A DNA stretch of 34,676 nucleotides from Rubrivivax sp. (GCA_016790435.1 JAEUPE010000277.1:1-34676); one strand, 5' to 3'. Positions 1 to 8,331 are shown, counted from the first letter of the stretch. Numbers and translations are program-made. Notes: generated by a model not told the origin, from the sequence alone.

Positions 1-308
1 GCCACCTCGCGGTCGAGCAGCGCGTGCACGGCGGCGAAGCTCTCGCGCAGGCCCGCCTCGTCTTCGCCGGCACTGCCGCCGAACGCGAGGATGTCGTACC
101 ACGCGCGCATGCGGTGCCCGCCATTGGCCGTCACCGGCCGCACCGGCGCGCGCGGGAAGACGAAGCGCACCGGGCCGACCGCTTCGAGGCTCATCTCGTC
201 GGCGAAGGGCAGGAAGTCGGTGCCGTCGGCGCCCAGGCCGTGCAGGATGACGACGGTGGCGCGGGCCGGCGGGCCGGGGTTCAGCTCGAGGGTTTGCAGG
301 GCAGTCAT
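1..308 (-). CDS. Phospholipase/carboxylesterase family alpha/beta hydrolase (3' part outside window)
   Basis: The minus strand from ATG at 308 reads about 102 codons without a stop and runs off the left edge. The N-terminal part has a beta strand followed by the oxyanion-type motif ILHGLGADG (residues 21-29), then FVFPRAPVRPVT and a conserved MRAWYDI stretch. This is the pattern of the phospholipase/carboxylesterase family (YpfH/Est type serine esterases), small soluble enzymes that hydrolyse short acyl esters. The nucleophile GxSxG and the Asp/His of the triad would lie beyond the window, so activity cannot be judged. No clear Shine-Dalgarno is seen upstream of 308. It could equally be annotated dienelactone-hydrolase-like; the alpha/beta fold is the secure part. 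Confidence 0.8.
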   Translation of the reverse strand, partial: MTALQTLELNPGPPARATVVILHGLGADGTDFLPFADEMSLEAVGPVRFVFPRAPVRPVTANGGHRMRAWYDILAFGGSAGEDEAGLRESFAAVHALLDREV

Positions 309-522
309 GCGCCGATGCTAGTGCCGTCCGCTTTGAGTCCTTGCAACGATCGGCGCAGGGCAAGGTCGTCTTCGCCGGGGGACGGCCACGCGTTGTCGGC
401 CAGGTGCTGTCGATGGGTAGGGCTACTCAAAGCTGCCGCTGGCGCGGCGGCATTGCAGTGCGTTGGCTCGGACACTTGCAACAGCGGGTTGGAAACGCAT
501 TCGATCGAGGTGATTCGCCAGA

Positions 523-1398
523 TCACCCACCAGCCGCCAGGCGCCGAACCGGCAAGGCGATGTCCGTGCGATTGATCGCGAGCGCCGTGTTCACTGGAGT
601 GCCGTGATAGAACTCCATGGCTGGAAGGCCGACAAGCTGTACGCCGCGCATGGCCAACACCTGTGGTAGCAGCGCCTCATAGGCCTGCGGCAGCGTGTCG
701 AAGGACCCCGCATGCGTTGTCAGTGACACGTCGCCGCCCGGCAGGAATCGATGCTGCACGCGCCCCTGCGCCTGGAATGGGCCGGGCACGACGATGGCCG
801 CATCGAATCGCAATTGCTCGTGTGGCACTGCACCGGGCGCGTCATGGCCGATGCCCATCCAGATGAATGGACCGGGTTGACGGCGTGCGTTTGCCCAGGC
901 TTCAAGCTCATCGAAGATCGCTTGCGGCACAGCTTCGTACGGGCCCACATGGCGCACGCAAGCCAGGTGCATGGCCTTGAGCGACACCAACTTGCTAGTG
1001 GAAAGCGCGAACCCCGGCGTCGCTCGAACGGGATCGCTGAGCCGCTCGTTGCGCCAGGTGCCGCGTTGCGCCGCAAGCCACCTCCGGTAGGCAGTGGGCG
1101 TGCGCCCGTAATGACGCTGGAACGCCCGGGTGAATGTCTCCGGGTTCTTGAAGCCGGCGTCCAAGGCAATGGTCAGCAGGCTCGCATCTTCGATCGCCAT
1201 GCGGAACGCGCAGCGCGCCAGGCGCAGGCGCGTAACGGCCGCCTTCGGCGTCTCGTGCAACCCCGCGACAAAGAGCCGGTGCAGCTGGAAGGGCGTCAAC
1301 CCGGCGCGGCGAGCCAGCGTGGCAAGGCGCAGGTCACCATCCAGATGGGTGTGGATGTGGCCCAGCAACGGTGCCAGGGTGCTCCACCCTTCGATCAT
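523..1398 (-). CDS. AraC family transcriptional regulator with GyrI-like effector-binding domain
   Basis: This 291-residue protein has an N-terminal AraC-type double helix-turn-helix (about residues 10-112). The second helix-turn-helix shows the typical ALDAGFKNPETFTRAFQRHYG (90-110) and ends TPTAYRR. A GyrI-like/effector-binding domain follows (about 130-285), with LKAMHLACVRHVGPY opening the domain and YHGTPVN near its end. Regulators of this architecture (Rob/SoxS-related) bind small hydrophobic ligands and control export or stress genes. The start ATG at 1398 overlaps the stop of the upstream membrane-protein gene (ATGA), so the two are translationally coupled. Longer reading in the same frame upstream is just the shadow of the other two minus-strand genes. 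Targets are unknown; the neighbouring MFS and membrane-protein genes are the positional candidates. Confidence 0.88.
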   Translation of the reverse strand: MIEGWSTLAPLLGHIHTHLDGDLRLATLARRAGLTPFQLHRLFVAGLHETPKAAVTRLRLARCAFRMAIEDASLLTIALDAGFKNPETFTRAFQRHYGRTPTAYRRWLAAQRGTWRNERLSDPVRATPGFALSTSKLVSLKAMHLACVRHVGPYEAVPQAIFDELEAWANARRQPGPFIWMGIGHDAPGAVPHEQLRFDAAIVVPGPFQAQGRVQHRFLPGGDVSLTTHAGSFDTLPQAYEALLPQVLAMRGVQLVGLPAMEFYHGTPVNTALAINRTDIALPVRRLAAGG

Positions 1399-1775
1399 CG
1401 TTCGCGGGCGCCGGCCAGCAATGACGCGAGCTTTGTCGCCCAACTCGCCGCCACCATGACCCAGGGGACCGGCCCCGGCGTCGGAATGCTCGCCAGCAGC
1501 GCGACGTCGAACGCCAGGTACAGGCCGAACAGCAACGCGGCTGCGCCACGCGACTTCAACCAGCGGCCCAGAACGTAGAAGAGCGGCACGCCGACGATCA
1601 CCGACACCCATGGACTGGCCACTTGGGCGTACTGGCGATAGGCACTGACTTCCTGGTCGGGAGCGATGAGATGGCTGTAGATCGCGACCCAGAGAAAGGC
1701 CGCCGCGACGAGCAAGACTTCTGCGGCCAGAACGCCGCCGAGCGCCTTCTTCCAAGCACCGGTGGATGGGATCAT
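1395..1775 (-). CDS. Small integral membrane protein, function unknown
   Basis: A 126-residue, strongly hydrophobic protein. Four likely transmembrane segments are visible: about residues 10-33 (GGVLAAEVLLVAAAFLWVAI), 52-68, 76-95 and 98-118. A conserved-looking loop around residues 38-47 carries charged residues between the first two helices. It starts at ATG 1775 with a GGAG about seven bases upstream, and its TGA overlaps the ATG of the AraC regulator by three bases. The pair therefore forms one operon, and this protein may be the regulated partner or a stress-related membrane component. I do not recognise the family. Confidence 0.72.
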   Translation of the reverse strand: MIPSTGAWKKALGGVLAAEVLLVAAAFLWVAIYSHLIAPDQEVSAYRQYAQVASPWVSVIVGVPLFYVLGRWLKSRGAAALLFGLYLAFDVALLASIPTPGPVPWVMVAASWATKLASLLAGARER

Positions 1776-1873
1776 GGATCCGCTCCGAGAACGACGATGG
1801 GATAGAGGTTAGGTCGGGGCCAGCCCTGCGTCTTGACGATTCCTGCAAATCCCGCGAACTGGCCCCATCGCGC

Positions 1874-1890
1874 GGGAAGTGCCACTTCCC
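1874..1890. promoter_or_regulatory. Perfect inverted repeat upstream of the membrane-protein/AraC operon, possible operator
   Basis: GGGAAGTG at 1874-1881 and its exact reverse complement CACTTCCC at 1883-1890 are separated by one base. The palindrome sits about 100 bases upstream of the ATG at 1775, in the 162-base gap between the MFS gene and the membrane-protein/AraC operon. There is no T-tract, so an operator is likelier than a terminator. Which protein binds it is unknown. AraC proteins usually prefer direct repeats, so a dimeric repressor is as plausible. Confidence 0.35.
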
Positions 1891-1937
1891 AGAGGCCCGC
1901 ACCCGATGTCCGCCTCGTTCATCGCCGATCAGCCTGC

Positions 1938-3191
1938 TCAACCCGCTTGAGCCATCGGAGGACGGCCCTGGCCATGTCGCTTTGACCACGCGAAGGCCGC
2001 CTGCACCAGCCCGCCCACGAGCCCGAGCGCCACGCCGATCTGCCAGGCCGCGTTGTACGAGCCGGCGAAGTCGAAGATGAGCCCGCCGCCCAGCGCACCG
2101 ACGAAGCTGCCCAGTTGGTGACCGACGAAGGCGACGCCGCCGAGCATGGCCTGCCAGCGCAGGCCGAAGGTCTCGGCGATCCAGCCCGCCACCAACGGCG
2201 CCACGCCCAGCCACAGGAAACCCATGATGCCGGCGAAGACCAGCGTCGCCGCCGGCGTCGGCAGGGCCACGAAGTACCAGGCGATGGCAAGCGAGCGCGT
2301 GATGTAGATGGCCCCCAGCAACACGAGCTTGTTCCAGCGCCCGCCGGCCCAGCCGAAGAAGAGGCTGCCGAGCACGTTGAAGCCGCCGATCATGCCCAGC
2401 GCCTGCGCGCTCAGCATCGGGTCCATGCCGCACTGGTCGAGGTAGGAGGGCAGGTGCGTGGTGAGAAACACCAGCTGCATGCCGCAGACGAAATAGGTGA
2501 GCGCCATGACCACGAACAGCGGGTTGCGCAGCGCGATGCCGAGCGCCGCGCCGGCGCTGTCGCCTTCGCCGGCCTTGTGCGGCACGGGCAGCGCGTCGAC
2601 CTTGCCGGCTGCCCACGCGGCGGGCAGCATGAGCAAGGCGAGCGCCACGAAGCCCCACAGGCCGATGCGCCAGCCGTGGGCTTGCGTAAGGGCCTGGCCG
2701 ATGGGCGCGGCGATCATCGCGCCCACCGAGCCGGCGGCCGACACGATGCCGAGCACCGAGCTGCGCACCGCCACCGGCACCGGGCGCGAGGCCGCGGCGA
2801 GGGCCAGCGCGCTGCCATTGCAGGCGAGTGCCGCGCCGATGGCCACGCCGGCGCCGAGCACAACGCCGACGAGGCCGCCCGCCGTGGCGAGCAGCATCAG
2901 GCCCGCGATGTAGAGCAGCGCGCCGCCCACCATCAGCCGCCGCATGCCCAGGCGCACGGCCCACGCACCGGCCAGCGGCTGCAGCAGGCCCCAGGCGAGG
3001 TTCTGCACGGCGATGGCGAGGGTGAAGTCGGACACCGAGATACCGGTGTCCTTGGTGAGCGGCGGCATGAAGAGGCCCAGGCTCTGGCGCAGGCCCATGG
3101 CCAGGCTGAGCATGACGGAGGCGCCGACGAGGATCGGCAGCGTGGGGCGCAGGGCGCGAAACAGGGACAAGGCAACAGGCTCCGGTGGCAT
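1938..3191 (-). CDS. Major facilitator superfamily transporter
   Basis: A 417-residue protein with about twelve hydrophobic segments in two six-helix halves, and a short charged central loop around residues 195-215 (VDALPVPHKAGEGDS). The early motif SLGLFMPPLTKDTGIS and the loop RLGMRRLMVGGALL (MFS motif A region, residues about 80-93) are typical of the monocarboxylate/oxalate-formate-like branch. It acts in the inner membrane by ion-coupled or exchange transport of a small solute. The substrate cannot be read from sequence. The gene starts at ATG 3191, opposite the plus-strand DUF3297 gene, leaving a 221-base divergent region. It could be cotranscribed with the two genes downstream, but the 162-base gap with a palindrome argues for a separate promoter there. 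Confidence 0.9.
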   Translation of the reverse strand: MPPEPVALSLFRALRPTLPILVGASVMLSLAMGLRQSLGLFMPPLTKDTGISVSDFTLAIAVQNLAWGLLQPLAGAWAVRLGMRRLMVGGALLYIAGLMLLATAGGLVGVVLGAGVAIGAALACNGSALALAAASRPVPVAVRSSVLGIVSAAGSVGAMIAAPIGQALTQAHGWRIGLWGFVALALLMLPAAWAAGKVDALPVPHKAGEGDSAGAALGIALRNPLFVVMALTYFVCGMQLVFLTTHLPSYLDQCGMDPMLSAQALGMIGGFNVLGSLFFGWAGGRWNKLVLLGAIYITRSLAIAWYFVALPTPAATLVFAGIMGFLWLGVAPLVAGWIAETFGLRWQAMLGGVAFVGHQLGSFVGALGGGLIFDFAGSYNAAWQIGVALGLVGGLVQAAFAWSKRHGQGRPPMAQAG

Positions 3192-3412
3192 CGGAGTCCG
3201 CGCCGGGCTGGCTGCCGCGGAAGCCCGATCGGGGTGAATCGGGCACCGTAGCGAACCCGGGCCGCGCGGTCAATCGCGGTGGCGACGGCGTGGCGCGGCC
3301 CCGACGGCGGCGTTGGCGTGCTGGGCAGGGAGGGCTCAACGCGAGGTGCTGGGCAGGGCGGGGCATCCGCTTGCCGCAGAATGCCGCGCACCACGGCCCG
3401 AGCGAGACCCCG

Positions 3413-3712
3413 ATGAGCGAAGCCAAGACCCTGCCCCCGATGCCCGACCGCCTCAGCACCGACCCGCGCAGCCCGCACTACGCGCGCGAGGTGATCGAGC
3501 AGGACGTGGGCATCCGCTTCAACGACCGCGAGCGCCACGACGTGGCCGAGTACTGCATCAGCGAGGGCTGGGTGCGGGTGCCGGCGGGCAAGACCGTGGA
3601 CCGCCGGGGCAACCCGCTGATGATCAAGCTGAAGGGCAAGGTGGAGGCGTTCTATCGGGCTGCGGAAGCGACCGGGGCCGCCGCGCCGACGGATGCTTCC
3701 CGGTCGGCCTGA
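3413..3712 (+). CDS. DUF3297 family protein
   Basis: A 99-residue soluble protein. Its pattern is LPPMPDRLSTDPRSPHY near the start, GIRFNDRERHDVAEYCISEG in the middle, then a GNPLMIKLKGKVE strand and a low-complexity Ala-rich tail. This matches the small DUF3297 family, which is widespread in proteobacteria and has no assigned role. ATG 3413 was chosen because the match begins there; the longer open frame to the left is compositionally a shadow. The next gene starts 13 bases after the stop, so the two are probably cotranscribed from the divergent region at 3192-3412. Confidence 0.85.
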   Translation: MSEAKTLPPMPDRLSTDPRSPHYAREVIEQDVGIRFNDRERHDVAEYCISEGWVRVPAGKTVDRRGNPLMIKLKGKVEAFYRAAEATGAAAPTDASRSA

Positions 3713-3724
3713 CCCCGGCCGGCC

Positions 3725-5113
3725 ATGCCCGCCCCCGCCGGCTTTCGCCTGCCGCGCATCTGCCTGCCGCGCCCTGGCATCGATCTCGCGAAGTGGGCCG
3801 TCATCGCCTGCGACCAGTACACCTCGGAGCCAGCGTATTGGCAGCGTGTCGAGCAGGCCGTGGGAGATGCGCCGTCGACGTTGCACCTGATCTTTCCGGA
3901 GGTGCACCTCGAGGCGAGCGATGCGCCGGCGCGCATCGCCCGCATCCAGGCCGCCATGCGGCGCTACCTGGCCGAGGGCCTCTTCACCGAACACGAGGGC
4001 GCCGTGTTCGTCGAGCGCACGGTGGGCGCGCTTCCGGCTGATGTGTGTGCGGCCGATGGCCCTGCGGTCGACGGCCGCACGCGCCGCGGCCTCATGCTGG
4101 AGCTCGACCTCGAGCACTACGACTTCAGCCCCACCTCCACGAGCCTCATCCGCCCCACCGAAGGCACCATCGTCGCGCGCCTGGCGCCCCGCATCGAGGT
4201 GCGGCGCGGCGCCGAGCTGGAGCTGCCCCACATCCTCGTGCTCATCGACGACCCGGAGCAGACGGTGATCGAGCCCATCGCCGCGGCGCGCGCCGCGCTC
4301 GAGCCGCTCTACGACACGGAGCTGATGCTGGGCGGCGGCCGCGTGCGCGGCTTCGCCGTCGACGCAGCCCTCGGCCAGGCGGCGACCCTTGCGCTGCAGG
4401 CGCTGGCCGGGCCCGAGGTGATGGCGCGGCGCTACGGCGTGCCGGCCGGCACGCCGCCGATGCTCTTTGCCGTGGGCGACGGCAACCACTCGCTCGCCAC
4501 GGCCAAGTCGATCTGGGAGCAGGCCAAGGCCACCGTGGGCATGGACCACCCGAGCCGCTGGGCGCTCGTCGAGGTGGAGAACATCCACGACCCGGCGCTG
4601 CACTTCGAACCCATCCACCGCCTGCTGTTCGGTGTGCGCACCGACGTGCGCGCGGCGCTGGCCGAGGCCTTCGGCCCGCGCTTCAGTTGCACCGAGGTGC
4701 CGAGCGCCGAGGTGATGCGGGCGCAGGTGCAGGCGCTGCAGGCGTCCGCCGCGCGAACCGCCCGCGCCGGGCAGCGTGCCGACCAAGCCGCCGGGCTCGT
4801 CGAGCCGGGTGGCCGCTTCAGCGTGATCCGCATCACCGACCCGCCGGCCTCACTGGCCGTGGGCACGCTGCAGCCTGCCATCGACCGGCTCGTCGAGCAA
4901 GGCGGCGCGACGGCCGTGGACTACGTGCATGGCGACGAGACGCTGGAACGTCTTGCTCAGGAACCGGGCCGCGTCGGCTTCCACCTCGGCACCGTGGCCA
5001 AGAGTGAACTGCTCAAGCGCGTGATGCACGAGGGCCCGCTGCCGCGCAAGACCTTCTCGATGGGCGAGGCGCACGAGAAGCGGTACTACGTGGAGGCGCG
5101 GCGGATCCGTTAG
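3725..5113 (+). CDS. DUF1015 domain-containing protein
   Basis: The 462-residue product matches the DUF1015 family over its whole length. Diagnostic stretches are KWAVIACDQYTSEP near residue 20, LIRPTEGTIVARLAPR near residue 140, and GDGNHSLATAK near residue 249. The last corresponds to the conserved D-G-N/H-H motif of the family. The family is common in bacteria and archaea and lacks a firmly assigned biochemical role; links to serine/phosphorylation metabolism have been suggested for distant members. The protein looks soluble and full length. It begins 13 bases after the DUF3297 gene and ends about 140 bases before the kinase start. Nothing ties it to the injection system beyond position. 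Confidence 0.85.
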   Translation: MPAPAGFRLPRICLPRPGIDLAKWAVIACDQYTSEPAYWQRVEQAVGDAPSTLHLIFPEVHLEASDAPARIARIQAAMRRYLAEGLFTEHEGAVFVERTVGALPADVCAADGPAVDGRTRRGLMLELDLEHYDFSPTSTSLIRPTEGTIVARLAPRIEVRRGAELELPHILVLIDDPEQTVIEPIAAARAALEPLYDTELMLGGGRVRGFAVDAALGQAATLALQALAGPEVMARRYGVPAGTPPMLFAVGDGNHSLATAKSIWEQAKATVGMDHPSRWALVEVENIHDPALHFEPIHRLLFGVRTDVRAALAEAFGPRFSCTEVPSAEVMRAQVQALQASAARTARAGQRADQAAGLVEPGGRFSVIRITDPPASLAVGTLQPAIDRLVEQGGATAVDYVHGDETLERLAQEPGRVGFHLGTVAKSELLKRVMHEGPLPRKTFSMGEAHEKRYYVEARRIR

Positions 5114-5252
5114 CGATCAAGCGCGTCGAGCGTACCGGCGAAGAGTCGATCCGTTGACGGTGATCAATTGGGGATCGACACCGACAGGGGACGCGGGCTT
5201 ATCGTCATTTCCCCCACGAAGAAGGGGTCGAGGCGCACCCTCGGCCGACAAC

Positions 5253-5972
5253 ATGGTGGTTGAGGACGGCACGGTACAGGCTGCAACTTCGCGCGAGGAG
5301 TCTCTGCGACGCGGCCTGCGCGCGCTGGCGCATGAACTCACGACAGCAGAGGCGCGCGAGCGCGAGCGCATCGCGCGCGACCTCCACGACGAGATCGGGC
5401 AGATCCTGACGGTGGCACGCTTCATGGTGCAGCAGCTGAAGGGCATGCCACCCGCCGAGCAGGGACCCCACATCGATGAGTTGGCAGACATGCTGGCGCA
5501 GGCCTCGCGTGCCACGCGATCGGCGACCTTCGATCTCAGCAGCAAGGTGCTGGACCTTGGCCTGGAAGAGGCGCTCGTCGAGCTCGCCGGGCGCCTCAGC
5601 CGTGCCGGCGGCGCGGTGTTCCGGGTCGATGGCCACCTGCCGCCCGTCGAATGGCCCGAGCCGGCGCGCTGGGTGCTGTACCGCGTCGTGCGCGAGCTGG
5701 CGAGCAACGTGCAGCGCCACGCACGTGCGCACTTGGCGATCATCCGACTCGGTGGTGACGCACGGGGATTGACGATCGCCGTCACCGACGACGGCATCGG
5801 CATCGCGGCGGACTGGGCCAGCCGCGGCCCCAGCCGTGAGGGTGGCTTCGGGCTCGTCAGCGCCCATTCGCAGATGCAGGTCCTGGGCGGTACGCTGGTG
5901 GTCGAAAGTGGCATCGGCCGCGGCACTTGCGCCACGGTGAGCCTGCCTGTCAACGGACTGCTGAGCCCATGA
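5253..5972 (+). CDS. Soluble sensor histidine kinase (HisKA_3 / HATPase_c)
   Basis: A 239-residue NarX/LytS-like kinase. The dimerisation/phosphoacceptor helix carries ERERIARDLHDEIGQ with phosphorylatable His at about residue 45. The ATPase domain shows the N box (ELASNVQRHA), the G1 box DDGIGI and the G2 stretch GGFGL. No transmembrane segment, PAS or GAF sensor domain is present, so it must sense a cytoplasmic cue or rely on a partner. Start choice is uncertain. ATG 5253 is taken here; an in-frame TTG at 5154 would add 33 low-complexity residues, and that TTG lies inside a TTGACG that could itself be a -35 box. Its stop overlaps the response-regulator ATG (ATGA), so the two form a classical two-component pair. 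Confidence 0.87.
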   Translation: MVVEDGTVQAATSREESLRRGLRALAHELTTAEARERERIARDLHDEIGQILTVARFMVQQLKGMPPAEQGPHIDELADMLAQASRATRSATFDLSSKVLDLGLEEALVELAGRLSRAGGAVFRVDGHLPPVEWPEPARWVLYRVVRELASNVQRHARAHLAIIRLGGDARGLTIAVTDDGIGIAADWASRGPSREGGFGLVSAHSQMQVLGGTLVVESGIGRGTCATVSLPVNGLLSP

Positions 5973-6694
5973 GGGCCGTTGCCGCCAGTGCGCGTGCCGC
6001 GCCCATCCGCGTCGCCTTGGCGGACGATCACCGACTGGTGCGCGCCGGCCTTTGCGCGTTGCTGGCGGCCGAGCCCGACCTCGAAGTCGTCGGCACTGCC
6101 AGCGATGGCATGGAGGCCGTGCGCATGGCGCGCGAGCTGCGCCCGGACGTGCTCGTCACCGACATCTCCATGCCCGGGCTCAACGGTGTCGAGGCGATCC
6201 GGCGCATCCACGCCGAGGAACCCGGCGTGCGCACGCTGTGCCTGTCGATGCACGACACCAGCCGCATGGTGCTCGCGGCGCTGGACGCCGGTGCCAGTGG
6301 TTATGTGCTGAAGGAGGGGCCGGGCGAGGAACTGGGCCAGGCCATCCGCAAGGTCATGGCCAACCAGGTCTACCTGAGCGCGGAACTGGTCGGCGTGGTC
6401 GTGGGCGAGATGCGCCAGCGGCAGCAGCGGCCGGCTGAGAAGCCGGCCGAGGCATTGACGCCGCGCGAGCGGGAGTTGGTCCAGCTGCTCTCCGAGGGCT
6501 ACTCCACCGCCGAGGTGGCCCAGCGTCTGCACGTGAGCGTCAAGACCGTCGGGACGCATCGGGAACACGTGATGCTCAAGCTCGGTGTGCACAGCGTGGC
6601 CGAGGTCACGCGCTACGCGCTGCGAGAAGGACTCACCAGCCTGGACACGCCCTGCGGCGAGGCGCAGCGGCGGCGCACGCCCGGCGCGCGCTGA
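5969..6694 (+). CDS. NarL/FixJ-type response regulator
   Basis: The 241-residue protein has a receiver domain (about 12-130). It shows the acidic pair in VALADDHRLVRAGL, the phosphoacceptor Asp at about 65 in LVTDISMPGLNG, and the conserved Lys in GYVLKEG. A LuxR-type helix-turn-helix follows (about 170-228: LTPRERELVQLLSEG, then STAEVAQRLHVSVKTVGTH). ATG 5969 overlaps the kinase stop and removes a 14-residue out-of-family extension. It is a DNA-binding activator or repressor controlled by the adjacent kinase. It ends 192 bases before the first injection-system gene on the same strand, so local control is possible but unproven. Confidence 0.9.
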   Translation: MRAVAASARAAPIRVALADDHRLVRAGLCALLAAEPDLEVVGTASDGMEAVRMARELRPDVLVTDISMPGLNGVEAIRRIHAEEPGVRTLCLSMHDTSRMVLAALDAGASGYVLKEGPGEELGQAIRKVMANQVYLSAELVGVVVGEMRQRQQRPAEKPAEALTPRERELVQLLSEGYSTAEVAQRLHVSVKTVGTHREHVMLKLGVHSVAEVTRYALREGLTSLDTPCGEAQRRRTPGAR

Positions 6695-6886
6695 GATGCG
6701 GGGCGCCGGCGTGCTGCCAGCGCGACGCATCAGGTTTTCGGCAGGCCCAACTCAGCTTTCGCGGAAGGGAACACTCGGGCTTGGCGCCTTGGCGATGTCG
6801 GCTGCCGGCCGATGGACGCGCGGAAGGCCGCCGTCTAACGTGAGCACTCGTTCAACCGCCATGAATGAGCCGCGCCGCCGCCTGCC

Positions 6887-7459
6887 ATGATCGACGCCGC
6901 CATCGCCCAGATCACCCGCCAGCTGAACGACGCGCTCAAGCGCGCGTTCCCGAGCGGCAGTGAGCAGCGGGTGGTGATGTGCAACCTGCACGGGCAGGAC
7001 GGCACCGTCGCCATCGAGGCGGCGGAGAAGGTCGTGGTCTTCCTCGTCAACGTCGAGCGCGAGTCCGTGCCCGGCGGCGGCTTGCAGGGCGGGGGCTATC
7101 CGCGCGGCGCCGTCCAGCCCGAGCCGGTGCACCTGAACTTGATGGTCATGGTCGCCGCCAACTACGGGGGCAAGAATTACGACCAGGCCTTGAAGTACCT
7201 GTCCAGCACGGTGTCGTTCTTCCAGGGCCGGCCGGTGTTCAACCACCAGAACACGCCCGACCTGGACCCGCGCATCGACAAGCTGACGATGGAGATCGAG
7301 AACCTCAGCATCACCGACCTCAGCAACCTGTGGGGCGTGCTGAGCGGCAAGTACCTCCCTTCGGTGCTGTACCGCATGCGCCTGCTCAGCATCGATGCCG
7401 GGCAGGTGAGCGCGCGGGTTCCGCGCGTCACACAAGCCGAGGCGCGCGTCGGCGCCTGA
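6887..7459 (+). CDS. eCIS tail-cap/terminator protein (DUF4255, Pvc16-like)
   Basis: A 190-residue DUF4255 protein. It begins MIDAAIAQITRQLNDAL, continues with a beta-rich core (KVVVFLVNVERES; HLNLMVMVAANYGG), then YDQALKYLSSTVSFFQGRPVF and a C-terminal LSNLWGVLSGKYLPSVLYRMRLL segment. In characterised particles (PVC, Afp) this family caps the distal end of the tube and sheath and fixes tail length. It opens the operon, which is common in eCIS loci outside Photorhabdus. The ATG at 6887 lacks a clear Shine-Dalgarno. A nine-codon frame at 6861-6890 ends across it (ATGA), which may be coincidental. The 192 bases upstream carry the presumed operon promoter, but I see no convincing -35/-10 pair. 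Confidence 0.88.
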   Translation: MIDAAIAQITRQLNDALKRAFPSGSEQRVVMCNLHGQDGTVAIEAAEKVVVFLVNVERESVPGGGLQGGGYPRGAVQPEPVHLNLMVMVAANYGGKNYDQALKYLSSTVSFFQGRPVFNHQNTPDLDPRIDKLTMEIENLSITDLSNLWGVLSGKYLPSVLYRMRLLSIDAGQVSARVPRVTQAEARVGA

Positions 7460-7475
7460 GCACGGGTCAAGACCC

Positions 7476-8324
7476 ATGGTCCACTACGCCCCCCTGCTCG
7501 AGATCGTGGCGACGCACGCGTACTTTGCGGATGGCCGCTGCCGTGGCCTTCGATTCACGCCCACGGTCGACACAGCGGCTTGGCTGCGCCGGGTGGGCGG
7601 TGTGTGCCGTGACACCGGTTCTGGCCTGCTGGTCCTGGGCGACCCGAGCCACCTTGGCCTCGCGGCGGCAAGCCCGGTGGGGCTGTGCTGGACCCTGCGC
7701 TGCGAGGACGCGCGCTTCGCCGCCGTCACGGAGGGCCTGGGGCTGCCGGGCAGGGAATTGATGCTGTTGCGCGTCCCGGCCGATGCCGGCGCGGCCGCCG
7801 AACAGTGGCTGCACACCGGCGCCCACGCTGGCGCCGCCGACCTCTGGCCATTGATCTGGCCCACTGTGTCCAGCCAGCTTGGCCCGGCCGAGCGACGTTG
7901 GCCACCCCTGGCGCTGGTCCAGGTGCTTGCGCCCCACGCCGACGGCGCCGCGGGCGCGCCAACTCGCTACGCGATCCACTTCGCCGCGCGCGCGCCGGTC
8001 TGGAAGTACTGCTTCGTCGGGCACTGGTCGGACGATGCGTTGGAAGTGGTGGCCTCCAACGGCGCCTTGTTCGACGCAAATCGCGCGTCGCCCTTCGGCC
8101 GGCCGAAGGCCGAGACGTTGCCCGACGGCCGGCCCGTGCTGGCCTTCCTTTCGACACAGGGCATCGAGTTGCGCGAGCGTCCCAAAAGGGGCTTCGAGCT
8201 TCGCACTGCCGCCGACAAGCGGGTCCTGCTCGAGCGCCTGCCCGTGGCCGGAGCGGACCACTTTGCTTTCGAGCCGATCGGCGATGAGCGCGAGCTGGTC
8301 TCCGAGATCTACGTGCATCGTTAA
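7476..8324 (+). CDS. Unknown eCIS-operon protein, 282 residues
   Basis: The product is not assignable to a named family by eye. It is soluble, without signal or membrane helices, and mixed alpha/beta. Distinctive stretches are an N-terminal LRFTPTVDTAAWLRRVG, the hydrophobic LLVLGDPSHLGL, the aromatic-rich APVWKYCFVGHW near residue 170, and a C-terminal VYHR-like end (LVSEIYVHR). The gene lies 16 bases after the cap gene and 18 bases before the sheath gene, on the same strand with the same codon use, so it is very probably cotranscribed. A cap-adjacent or sheath-assembly role is a positional guess. I recall unassigned genes at this place in other eCIS loci but cannot verify homology here. Confidence 0.78.
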   Translation: MVHYAPLLEIVATHAYFADGRCRGLRFTPTVDTAAWLRRVGGVCRDTGSGLLVLGDPSHLGLAAASPVGLCWTLRCEDARFAAVTEGLGLPGRELMLLRVPADAGAAAEQWLHTGAHAGAADLWPLIWPTVSSQLGPAERRWPPLALVQVLAPHADGAAGAPTRYAIHFAARAPVWKYCFVGHWSDDALEVVASNGALFDANRASPFGRPKAETLPDGRPVLAFLSTQGIELRERPKRGFELRTAADKRVLLERLPVAGADHFAFEPIGDERELVSEIYVHR

Positions 8325-8331
8325 CCCACGC

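Noticed and set aside
305..526. 73-codon minus-strand frame between the esterase and AraC genes
   Set aside because: No ribosome-binding site, no family features, and it overlaps both ends of the gap; treated as intergenic.
509..527. Inverted repeat GGTGAT/ATCACC at the AraC stop codon
   Set aside because: Arms of six bases, a seven-base loop and no T-tract; too weak to call a terminator.
2115..3251. 378-codon plus-strand frame opposite the MFS gene
   Set aside because: Extremely charged, His/Gln/Glu/Arg-rich and without hydrophobic core; typical antisense shadow of a membrane protein.
6695..6886. Possible sigma-54 promoter (TTGGCGCC...GGCGAT) before the eCIS operon
   Set aside because: Spacing and the -12 element do not fit TGGCAC-N5-TTGC; no convincing sigma-70 site either, so no promoter is annotated.
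6861..6890. Nine-codon frame ending across the DUF4255 start (ATGA)
   Set aside because: Too short, with no ribosome-binding site and Arg/Pro-rich translation; probably chance, mentioned only in the cap-gene entry.
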